In this document: positions 6,382-12,922 of the stretch, in pieces
How the letters are laid out: every line of letters starts with the position of its first letter
Position numbering within the stretch: position 1 is the first letter of the stretch
NCBI GenBank assembly: GCA_021648225.1
Contig: JAKITE010000052.1
Location: 1 to 18,115, forward strand
Length of the DNA stretch: 18,115 bases
Origin: Paracoccaceae bacterium
Lineage (GTDB): Bacteria > Pseudomonadota > Alphaproteobacteria > Rhodobacterales > Rhodobacteraceae
Direction of reading: 5' to 3'
The notes under the pieces: generated by a model
Databases searched by the model: none
The model's input: only the letters and a program-made list of their open reading frames with translations
What the model was told of the DNA's origin: nothing
Made by a program: the position numbers and the translations under genes

Positions 6382-7337
6382 TATAGCGCCCTTTTTGCGA
6401 ATCTTTCGTTAAAAGGGAATACACCAATGCCGATCAGAATGGCAAACCAAAGGGTGGTAAGGCGGATAATTGCCGTAGCAGGCAGGCTGATTTCCAGTGG
6501 CACGCCCTGCAAGGTTAACAACCCGATCAAGGCCACCTCGGCCCCGCCCAGCCCGCCGGGCATTCCGGTGGCACCGCCGCCCAGCATGGCAAACAGAAAA
6601 ATTGCTACGGCCATCCACATGGTAATATCTGCGCCCAGCCAGCCCAGCAGCAGATAAAACGCATAGCCCTCGGCAAACCAGCCAATCGCGCCCAAAAGCA
6701 ATGCGGGCAGGATAATATGCGCTTTGGCAAACACGTGCAGCTGTTTGGCCGCGCGGCGCAATCCGCCAAACAGGCGCGGCAGGCGGCCGATGGTTTTCCA
6801 CCCGCGAGTGATGCTCCAGACCAGTAATTTTGGCTGGGTTGCAATGATTGCGACTATTATGGCGATGATCACCACGGGAACCGCCCCCGCCAGCCCGCCA
6901 GCGGTTAATGCCGTGGCCAATGCCAGCACCAAAGCCACCGAAACCAGATCAGCGGCGCGATCCACCAAAACCAGCGGCGCGGCGCGCTCCAGCGGGGTTC
7001 CGGTATCGCGGTTGATCCAGCGCAGCCGGATCAATTCACCGATGCGGCCGGGCGTGATGGTCAGGGCAAAGCCGCCCAAGTAATGCCGGAAATCCTGCAA
7101 AAGCCCCGTAGGGATGTTTAATGCCTTTGTATAAACCCGCCAGCGCAATGCCCGCGCCAGATAATTCACCAGCGATAGCAGCAGCAAAATGCCGAATTGC
7201 CCCCAGCCAACCCGCGCCAGATGTTCAAGCGTTTCTTCCCAGCCGGTGGCGGCAACTATGCCGACCATGCCAATGATAAACAGCAAAAGCAGGACCAGAC
7301 CAAGGATGACATTGCGTTTTTTCGGGGCAGATTTCAT
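6381..7337 (-). CDS. UPF0104 / LPG-synthase-TM family membrane protein, candidate lipid flippase
   Basis: Integral membrane protein of 318 residues with about 8 hydrophobic segments (clear ones at 10-32, 46-62, 121-145, 150-167, 208-234, 241-256, 285-305). Family motifs include PGRIGELIR (96-104), LVDRAADL (124-131) and GMPGGLGGAE (258-267), as in the N-terminal flippase half of MprF and in stand-alone UPF0104 proteins. It lacks any cytoplasmic aminoacyl-transferase domain, so it is not an MprF synthase. It is the first gene of the operon with dprE1 and dprE2, joined by a TAATG overlap. The likely role is moving the polyprenyl-phospho-sugar, or a related lipid, across the inner membrane; this is inferred from family and context. 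The start at 7337 has only a weak ribosome site. Confidence 0.8.
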   Translation of the reverse strand: MKSAPKKRNVILGLVLLLLFIIGMVGIVAATGWEETLEHLARVGWGQFGILLLLSLVNYLARALRWRVYTKALNIPTGLLQDFRHYLGGFALTITPGRIGELIRLRWINRDTGTPLERAAPLVLVDRAADLVSVALVLALATALTAGGLAGAVPVVIIAIIVAIIATQPKLLVWSITRGWKTIGRLPRLFGGLRRAAKQLHVFAKAHIILPALLLGAIGWFAEGYAFYLLLGWLGADITMWMAVAIFLFAMLGGGATGMPGGLGGAEVALIGLLTLQGVPLEISLPATAIIRLTTLWFAILIGIGVFPFNERFAKRAL

Positions 7338-7421
7338 CCGGCATGCCTATCACACTCAAGAAAAGATGAAACAGATTATTGAAGGCAAATTCAGGGTGCA
7401 TCCCTGTCATTTACGCGTAAC

Positions 7422-7491
7422 GCAACGGTGCGTGGGGACCACGCACCCTACATTCCGGCCCGTAGGGTGCGTGGTCCCCACGCACCGTTGC
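7422..7491. repeat. 70-bp perfect inverted repeat with nested palindromes (REP/MITE-like)
   Basis: A 30-bp arm at 7422-7451 is repeated exactly, inverted, at 7462-7491 around a 10-bp spacer. Each arm contains its own perfect 9-bp palindrome, GGTGCGTGG-N3-CCACGCACC, at 7427-7447 and 7466-7486. The DNA can therefore form either one long cruciform or two small hairpins. It sits in the 162-bp gap between scoB and the UPF0104 gene, 8 bp from the scoB stop codon. A role as REP-like mobile repeat or bidirectional terminator is possible. I see no second copy in this window. Confidence 0.8.
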
Positions 7492-7499
7492 ACCATATA

Positions 7500-8129
7500 T
7501 CACCCAACAAGCGTTGCCTCGGTGGCCAGCAAAACATCCGCCAGCACCACGCCATCCGCCATTTCAACCAGTTTCAACCCGCCTTCGACCACATCATAAA
7601 CGCCCAGTTCGGTGATAATCCGGTCCACCACGCCAGCCCCTGTCAACGGCAAAGTGCATGCCTTTAACAATTTGCTTTTCCCGTGCTTATTCACCTGATC
7701 CATCACCACAATCACCCGCTTCACGCCAGCCACCAAATCCATCGCGCCGCCCATGCCTTTAACCAGCTTGCCCGGGATCATCCAGTTGGCCAGATCGCCT
7801 TTTTCGTCAACCTCCATCGCGCCCAGAATGGCCATATCAATATGCCCGCCACGGATCATTGAAAAACTGTCGGCTGATGAAAAATACGAGGTCCGGTCCA
7901 GTTCGGTAATGGTTTGTTTACCGGCATTGATCAGGTCAGCGTCGACCTCATCCTCGGTTGGAAAAGGCCCCATGCCCAGCATACCGTTTTCCGATTGCAG
8001 GGTGACATCAATGCCCTTTGGAATGAAATTGCTAACCAAGGTCGGAATGCCGATCCCGAGGTTCACATACATGCCGTCTTGCAGTTCCAGCGCTGCCTTT
8101 GCAGCCATTTGGTTGCGGTCCCATGCCAT
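7500..8129 (-). CDS. scoB: 3-oxoacid CoA-transferase subunit B
   Basis: Beta subunit of a class I CoA-transferase, 209 residues. QSENGMLGMGP at 45-55 holds the catalytic glutamate (Glu47), which forms the covalent CoA thioester. LGIGIPTLVSNF (24-35) and the GGHIDMAILGAMEVD stretch are conserved in ScoB/PcaJ. It transfers CoA from succinyl-CoA to a 3-oxoacid such as acetoacetate (ketone-body and PHB turnover), in a complex with ScoA. The start at 8129 has a GGGGAAA ribosome site. It lies 11 bp downstream of scoA. The 3-oxoadipate CoA-transferase PcaJ is the main alternative, but no aromatic-degradation genes are nearby. Confidence 0.93.
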   Translation of the reverse strand: MAWDRNQMAAKAALELQDGMYVNLGIGIPTLVSNFIPKGIDVTLQSENGMLGMGPFPTEDEVDADLINAGKQTITELDRTSYFSSADSFSMIRGGHIDMAILGAMEVDEKGDLANWMIPGKLVKGMGGAMDLVAGVKRVIVVMDQVNKHGKSKLLKACTLPLTGAGVVDRIITELGVYDVVEGGLKLVEMADGVVLADVLLATEATLVG

Positions 8130-8140
8130 AGTATTTCCCC

Positions 8141-8836
8141 TTATGCCGCGCGCGTTGTGCGGTTTTCGATGTGTTTTTCAGCGGTGCTGAGGATCAGCCG
8201 GTTAACAAAAATCCCCGGCGTATGAATCAGATCGGGGTCCAATGACCCGACCGGCACAATTTCCTCGACCTCGGCCACACAAATCTTGCCACAGGTTGCC
8301 GCATTCGGGTTGAAATTACGGGCGGTTTTGCGGTAAATCAGGTTGCCCTGCGCGTCACCTTTCCACGCCTTGACCAAAGAAAGATCGGCAAAAATGCCTT
8401 CTTCCAAGATATAAGTCTCACCATTGAAATCCTTGTGGTCTTTGCCTTCGGCAATCACCGTGCCGACGCCGGTTTTGGTATAAAACCCCGGGATGCCCGC
8501 ACCGCCAGCCCGCATGCGTTCCGCCAAAGTGCCTTGCGGGGTGAATTCCAGCTCCAGCTCTCCAGACAAATACTGCCGCATGAATTCGGCGTTTTCGCCA
8601 ACATAGCTCGAAATCATCTTTTTGATCTGGCGGGTTTCCAGCAACAAGCCAAGCCCGATCCCGTCAACACCGGCATTATTGCTGGCCACGATCAGGTCTT
8701 TGGCCCCGTCACGCTGGATCGCCTCGATCAGGTCATTGGGCATACCACACAGGCCAAAACCACCTGCCGCGATTTTCATGCCGTCAAAAAGAATGCCATC
8801 CAGTGCGGCATCCGCATTGTCATAAATCTTGCCCAT
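8141..8836 (-). CDS. scoA: 3-oxoacid CoA-transferase subunit A
   Basis: Alpha subunit of the same CoA-transferase, 231 residues, full length. The hallmark GGFGLCGMP is at 25-33, followed by VASNNAGVDGIGLG and a YVGENAEFMRQYLSGELELE stretch typical of SCOT-type alpha subunits. EFTPQGTLAERMRAGGAGIP and the RKTARNFNPNAA segment fit ScoA better than PcaI. A strong GGAGG ribosome site sits 6 nt before the ATG at 8836. The gene is 44 bp downstream of the GNAT gene, so it may be read from the znuA promoter or from its own. Ketone-body use is the expected role. Confidence 0.93.
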   Translation of the reverse strand: MGKIYDNADAALDGILFDGMKIAAGGFGLCGMPNDLIEAIQRDGAKDLIVASNNAGVDGIGLGLLLETRQIKKMISSYVGENAEFMRQYLSGELELEFTPQGTLAERMRAGGAGIPGFYTKTGVGTVIAEGKDHKDFNGETYILEEGIFADLSLVKAWKGDAQGNLIYRKTARNFNPNAATCGKICVAEVEEIVPVGSLDPDLIHTPGIFVNRLILSTAEKHIENRTTRAA

Positions 8837-8880
8837 TTTGGCCTCCGTTGCTTGGCGTATTTATCGCGGTCTTGTGTCGG

Positions 8881-9429
8881 TCAAGTCAAGCGCCATTGCG
8901 CGGCGCTCATGCGGTAAAGCACATGGCGCAAAAGCGGGCTGTCGGGTGATAACATCGGATGGTCGAAATCGTCACTTGGGTCGTGACGCATGCCAAGGCG
9001 CTGCATCAATGCGCTGGAACGGGTATTGGTGGTGCTGGTAAATGATACAATTTCCAACAAGCCCAGCGCCTCGAATCCCCATTCCAGACAGGCCTGCGCG
9101 GCTTCAACTGCATAGCCTTTTCCCCAAGCTGATGCCGCCAAACGCCAGCCGATTTCGGTGCAGGGCGAGGCCGGTGTTTGATAGGGGGGGATGGTCAGGC
9201 CGGTAAAACCGATAAATGCGCCGGTTTCGTGAATTTCCAAAGCACATAAGCCAAAACCGTTGGCTTCCCAATGGGTTTCGACGCGTTCCAGGAATGCTGC
9301 GGTTCGGCTATGGGTCATCGGGGCAGGAAAATGCGCCATCACAACCGGATCAGCGTTGATTTTGGCCATTTCAGCGGTATCAGCCAAGGATAACGGTCGC
9401 AGGGTCAAGCGGTGGGTTCTGGTTCTCAC
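8881..9429 (-). CDS. GNAT-family N-acetyltransferase (RimJ/RimL-type)
   Basis: Acetyltransferase of 182 residues. It starts with the RimJ/RimL pattern TxRLxLRPL (5-13). The acetyl-CoA loop is WGKGYAVEA (102-110), after TEIGWRL (91-97), and a FTSTTNTRSSALMQRLGM segment (130-147) matches the conserved NxxSxxLxxxLG motif. This subfamily acetylates protein N-termini, small molecules or antibiotics; the substrate cannot be told here. The start is GTG at 9429, overlapping the stop of the upstream deacetylase gene by 4 bp (GTGA), so translation of the two is coupled. The pairing of an acetyltransferase and a deacetylase in one operon may be functional or may be chance. Confidence 0.88.
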   Translation of the reverse strand: MRTRTHRLTLRPLSLADTAEMAKINADPVVMAHFPAPMTHSRTAAFLERVETHWEANGFGLCALEIHETGAFIGFTGLTIPPYQTPASPCTEIGWRLAASAWGKGYAVEAAQACLEWGFEALGLLEIVSFTSTTNTRSSALMQRLGMRHDPSDDFDHPMLSPDSPLLRHVLYRMSAAQWRLT

Positions 9430-10523
9430 AGGCCAAACCCTTTGGCTATATCGTCAATTATATTGCTATAAACCGCCTGCATTGCTGCATTAGGCTGCTG
9501 TCCGGCAATCCTTGCCCCTAGTGCGTCGCCCGCATCAATGCTGCTGCCTGACATTTCCTGCAAAACCGCATGGCCGCAAAACGGCACATGCACTTCGGAA
9601 TAGCCGCCCTCATGGGCCATCATCAAGCGGCCATTGCACAGGGTTTCGGCGGCTTGCATCAATTGTCGGGTCATCAGGCGGAATGTTTCCGCACTGCATA
9701 ACATGCGCGACAGCGGATCAACCCCCGAGGCATCAAACCCGCAAGCCACGATAATCACATCCGGTTTGAAATCGGTTAGTCGGGGCAAGACCAGCCGCTC
9801 CATTGCATATAAATAAGTATCATGCCCCGCGCCGGGGGGCAGGGGGATGTTCATATTAAAGCCTTTGCCCTTGCCGGTGCCGATGGTTTTAACCCCGCCG
9901 CTATTTAGTGGATAGTTGTTTTCCTGATGCAGGCTGATGGTAAGCACATCGTCGCGTTCCAGAAAAATGCTTTCGGTGCCGTTGCCATGATGCACGTCCC
10001 AATCCACCACCGCCACGCGTTTGGCGGGGCTGGTTTCAATGGCGATGGCGATATTGGCCAACAGACAAAACCCGTTGGCCCAATCGGGCAGGCAATGATG
10101 CCCGGGCGGGCGCGACAGGGCATAAGCGTTTTTGTGCTGGCCGTTCATCACCGAATTCAAGGCGCCAATCACCAGCCCTGCTGACAGCGCTGCGATTTCA
10201 TATCCGCCGGGGCCAAACGGGGTGCGTAGGCCAAGCTCTCCGCCCATATCATCGCTAAGGGCCTTGAAATTATCCAGATAACTGGCGGGGTGAATGTGCG
10301 CTAAATCCTCACGGGTTGCGGGTGGTGCCGTCAGGCAATCCAGCTCCTCGGCCAGCCCTGTAACCTGCAACAGGTTTTTCAGCCGCCGTTTGGTTTCAGG
10401 GTTTTCCGGCAAGCCCCCTGCCGCCAAAGGCTGCACCAATCCGCCCACCGGTGCGGTCAGGGCATAATTGCCGCCCGAATGCCAAAAGCATTTCTCGTCA
10501 ACAAAAAATCCGGTTTTGCGCAT
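9426..10523 (-). CDS. Zinc-dependent histone-deacetylase-family amidohydrolase
   Basis: Arginase/deacetylase-fold enzyme of 365 residues in the class II HDAC, HdaH and acetylpolyamine amidohydrolase group. RPPGHH (138-143) carries the tandem catalytic histidines, GFCLLANIAIA (151-161) follows, and VVDWDVHHGNGTE (172-184) and GFDASGVDPL (262-271) supply the zinc ligands Asp176, His178 and Asp264. Every catalytic residue is present, so the enzyme should be active. It removes acetyl or other acyl groups from lysine, polyamines or small amides in the cytoplasm. Its GGGGGATC ribosome site precedes the ATG at 10523. The gene begins 11 bp after znuA and overlaps the GNAT gene, suggesting cotranscription with a zinc-uptake gene. 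The true substrate is unknown. Confidence 0.9.
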   Translation of the reverse strand: MRKTGFFVDEKCFWHSGGNYALTAPVGGLVQPLAAGGLPENPETKRRLKNLLQVTGLAEELDCLTAPPATREDLAHIHPASYLDNFKALSDDMGGELGLRTPFGPGGYEIAALSAGLVIGALNSVMNGQHKNAYALSRPPGHHCLPDWANGFCLLANIAIAIETSPAKRVAVVDWDVHHGNGTESIFLERDDVLTISLHQENNYPLNSGGVKTIGTGKGKGFNMNIPLPPGAGHDTYLYAMERLVLPRLTDFKPDVIIVACGFDASGVDPLSRMLCSAETFRLMTRQLMQAAETLCNGRLMMAHEGGYSEVHVPFCGHAVLQEMSGSSIDAGDALGARIAGQQPNAAMQAVYSNIIDDIAKGFGL

Positions 10524-10534
10524 GGTGATCCCCC

Positions 10535-11443
10535 TTAGCTTTCAGGAATACACGCTTCCAATGCCTCTGCAATAGAAAGGTAAAGATTGGCGAGGTAATT
10601 CGGTTCTCCGGCAAATTCATAGCCCATCGGGTCATAGCGCACTTGGGTCCAACCGGGAAATAATGCGGTCAGGTCCGAGGCATCTTCGGTAATATCGATC
10701 ATCAAACATACCGGCCCCTCGATATTGGTTAACCGGCTTATGCTGCGCGCCCCGGCCTGTTCGCCGGTCACGCTGGAGAGCGCGCCTACGATGTTGATCC
10801 TGAGATAGTGGTCAAGATATTGCAAGGAATCATGGGTGGTGACAATCGGCGTGTCGCCCAATGCTTTTGCAACATTGTTTAGCCTTTCGACGGCTTGCTT
10901 GGATGGATAGCCGGAGTCGCGCAAATTTTGCATCATTTGCCGGCGCTGGCCGGTATCAAGCAGATTTCTACTAATTAAAAAATCCATAGAAGCACTAACC
11001 AGTGCATTCCCTCTGAATTCATCAAGCCAAACATGCGGGTCAAAACTGTCCGGTGTTGCCGGTTCGGGATCGCCGGTTACCTGATCAAGAGATCTGGCCG
11101 TTAATCCTAATGCGCGGGGCGCAGGTGGGCTTGTAAACCCAAAGCCGTTGCCAAAGATCACAACCCGGGTTTCGGGGTTAAGGTCAAGCTGTCCCAGCCA
11201 AGGCTCCATACCGCCGCCCATTGCAAAAACCACATCAGCGTTAAGCAGCGCGGAAACCTGACTGGGGCTAAGCGAAAAATTATGCGGGTCGGCATTTTTT
11301 GTGACAATCAGGGTTGGTTCGGCGATGCCGCGCAACAGGTCTGATGCAATGCCGTAAAGGGGGGCAATAGTAGTGACAACACGGGGCGGTTCCGCGCGAA
11401 GCGGTGCAGCGAAAAGCAAAAGAACGAGAATGGCAAAGCGCAT
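10535..11443 (-). CDS. znuA: Zinc ABC transporter substrate-binding protein (ZnuA/AztC-type)
   Basis: Periplasmic metal-binding protein of cluster A-I, 302 residues. A signal peptide (1-17, MRFAILVLLLFAAPLRA) is followed by VVTTIAPLYGIASDLL. Probable zinc ligands are His54 (DPHNFSLSP), His137 (DPHVWLD), His204 (THDSLQYL) and Asp271 (YDPMGYEF). The His-rich flexible loop seen in many ZnuA proteins is missing; only GDPEPATPDSFDPH occupies that place, so the protein could belong to the AztC-like group with an Asp fourth ligand. No permease or ATPase gene is in the window. The ATG at 11443 has an AGGA ribosome site. Its upstream region carries a Zur-like operator, which supports zinc over manganese. 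The next gene starts 11 bp after its stop. Confidence 0.88.
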   Translation of the reverse strand: MRFAILVLLLFAAPLRAEPPRVVTTIAPLYGIASDLLRGIAEPTLIVTKNADPHNFSLSPSQVSALLNADVVFAMGGGMEPWLGQLDLNPETRVVIFGNGFGFTSPPAPRALGLTARSLDQVTGDPEPATPDSFDPHVWLDEFRGNALVSASMDFLISRNLLDTGQRRQMMQNLRDSGYPSKQAVERLNNVAKALGDTPIVTTHDSLQYLDHYLRINIVGALSSVTGEQAGARSISRLTNIEGPVCLMIDITEDASDLTALFPGWTQVRYDPMGYEFAGEPNYLANLYLSIAEALEACIPES

Positions 11444-11466
11444 AGAAATATCCTGAAATGGTGCAA

Positions 11467-11497
11467 TTCTTTATAGTTATATTATAACAATAAAGAA
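11467..11497. promoter_or_regulatory. Zur-type operator upstream of znuA
   Basis: GTTATATTATAAC (11476-11488) is a perfect palindrome matching the core of proteobacterial Zur boxes (TGTTATA-N-TATAACA). The symmetry extends to a 31-bp element with 14 of 15 arm positions matching (11467-11481 against 11483-11497). On the minus strand the centre reads TATAAT, about 38 nt before the znuA start, so a bound repressor would cover the probable -10 box. Repression when zinc is plentiful is expected. Confidence 0.85.
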
Positions 11498-11516
11498 AGC
11501 GGAAATTTAACGCGGT

Positions 11517-11690
11517 GCCAAATTTTTGGCCCACCGAGGCGCAGCCGAGGCCATGACCGACAGTTTTGTGTCGGCCCGCTTGGGGCGACCAAAACTGGCG
11601 GAAGCTCCTTTTAGGGCGCGCTCCCGCACTTCGTTTGGGCTTGGCCTCGCTACGCTCGGCAAAAGCCCGGCCTGCGGCGCGAGTATTTTT
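11517..11690. repeat. Palindrome-rich intergenic repeat element
   Basis: The stretch between the DUF1244 gene and the znuA operator is GC-rich and full of short inverted repeats. GCCAAA-TT-TTTGGC is at 11517-11530, CCGACA-N6-TGTCGG at 11557-11574, and CGAGGCC (11546-11552) pairs with GGCCTCG (11643-11649). Open frames run through it on both strands, including a minus-strand 73-residue frame containing ARPSPNEVRERALKGA. That peptide resembles what I recall from spurious ORFs in dispersed repeats of Rhodobacterales genomes, so I read it as a repeat element and not a gene. No transposase is present. Confidence 0.5.
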
Positions 11691-11702
11691 GCAACAAAGA
11701 AA

Positions 11703-11999
11703 TCAGTCTTTCGGGCGTTTGGTTTCAAATTCAGCCAGTTTTTCGGGGGATGCGTCGGTTTGGTTCAGGTTTTTGAAATCTTCATAAGGCATGCCGTAAA
11801 ATGCTTCGCGGCCCTGTTCCTTGGTCATTTCAATGCCCCGTTCATTGGCTGCCTCTTGATACCAGCGCGCCAGACAGTTGCGGCAAAACCCTGTCAGGTT
11901 CATCATGTCGATATTTTGCACATCCGTGCGTTCCGCCAGATGATCCCTTAGGCGGCGAAACGCGGCGGCCTCTAGTTCGGTTCGGGTTTGTTTATCCAT
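11703..11999 (-). CDS. DUF1244 family protein
   Basis: Small cytoplasmic protein of 98 residues belonging to the DUF1244 family of alphaproteobacteria and relatives. It is mostly helical, with the signature MMNLTGFCRNCLARWYQEAA at 32-51, which includes a Cys39-x-x-Cys42 pair, and EAFYGMPYEDFK at 65-76. The ATG at 11999 follows a GGAGAATAATA ribosome site that lies inside the end of the upstream gene; the genes overlap by 8 bp, so they are translationally coupled. An upstream in-frame start near 12020 is rejected because it lies before this ribosome site. The function is unknown. The coupling to an N-formylglutamate amidohydrolase-like gene is the only hint. Confidence 0.88.
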   Translation of the reverse strand: MDKQTRTELEAAAFRRLRDHLAERTDVQNIDMMNLTGFCRNCLARWYQEAANERGIEMTKEQGREAFYGMPYEDFKNLNQTDASPEKLAEFETKRPKD

Positions 12000-12756
12000 T
12001 ATTATTCTCCAGATTATCAATGATTTCGCGCAACGGGCCAGACAATATTTCCGCCCATTTTTGCTGGCCTTTTTCTGTGTCGATCAGGTCATGTCTAAGC
12101 TCAATCAGCACATGTGGCAGATTGTGTTCGGTGGCATGAAAATACATGGTGTCGCCGCGCAATTCACCCGAATATGGCTCGTTATCGCCCACACAAATAT
12201 CGGGATTGGCCCGTAGTTTTTCCAACAGAGGCACAGGGATGCGCGCGTCCTGATCCCATAAAACCCCCACATGCCAAGGGCGTTTCGGGCGGTTTTGCAA
12301 TTTTGGCGTATAGGAATGGATCGAGACCATCACAGGGGTTTGGCCACGCGCGGTAATTGCCGCTATCTGCTTGGCAATCTGCCGGTGATAGGGGCGATGG
12401 AATTTTGCCAACCGCCGTTCGCGCTCCACATTATCCGCATGGCGATTGCCCGGAATAATCGTCCCGTCATAGATTTTCATCAATATGGTCGGGTCGTCCT
12501 CGCCACGGTTCGGATCAATCACCAAACGTGAAAACCTGCTTGACAGCATCGTAGCATTCAGCGCTTTAGCCAGATATTCCGATACAGCCTTGGCGCCAAT
12601 ATCAAAGGCAATATGGCGGTTCATATCCTGATCCGAAATCCCCAGCGTGCCGCCATTAACGCAATCGGGCACAAAATTGCTGGCGTGATCACAAATAATT
12701 AAGATCGGCGAGGCATCATTATGGCTGAAAATTTCAAAGGCATTTTGGTCAGGCAT
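11992..12756 (-). CDS. N-formylglutamate amidohydrolase family protein
   Basis: Metallo-amidohydrolase of the FGase (HutG-like) family, 254 residues from the chosen start. Motifs are ICDHASNFVP (21-30), SRLVIDPNR (76-84), VSIHSYTPK (144-152) and ELRHDLI (219-225), which supply the His, Asp and Glu residues expected to bind zinc and activate water. The family cleaves N-formylglutamate in histidine breakdown, but many members sit away from hut genes and may act on other N-acyl amino acids; no hut genes are seen here. The frame could begin at 12861, but MPDQNAFEIF at 12756 fits family length and leaves room for a promoter facing pyruvate kinase. Confidence 0.85.
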   Translation of the reverse strand: MPDQNAFEIFSHNDASPILIICDHASNFVPDCVNGGTLGISDQDMNRHIAFDIGAKAVSEYLAKALNATMLSSRFSRLVIDPNRGEDDPTILMKIYDGTIIPGNRHADNVERERRLAKFHRPYHRQIAKQIAAITARGQTPVMVSIHSYTPKLQNRPKRPWHVGVLWDQDARIPVPLLEKLRANPDICVGDNEPYSGELRGDTMYFHATEHNLPHVLIELRHDLIDTEKGQQKWAEILSGPLREIIDNLENNNG

Positions 12757-12922
12757 CGGGTTTCCGTGGTTGATTCGCCTGGCCTTGATAACGCTGCGCG
12801 AAATCATCGGCCAGACGGTGCAGTGAAAAAGACCATATATTTCGCCTATTTGGCGGGACAACGGGGGAATATTGGGTTATACCCAGCCACAGGCCCGCCA
12901 ACTTGGCACTGAAAGAGACAGA

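Noticed and set aside
7422..7491. Possible CRISPR repeat pair
   Set aside because: Only two copies, inverted, with a 10-bp spacer; no array and no cas genes.
11526..11951. 141-residue plus-strand frame next to the Zur box, possible znuC remnant
   Set aside because: It has no ABC ATPase motifs and is antisense to DUF1244 and the repeat element.
12872..12922. TTG start extending pyruvate kinase by 17 residues
   Set aside because: The extension is not like other pyruvate kinases; the ATG at 12923 gives normal length.
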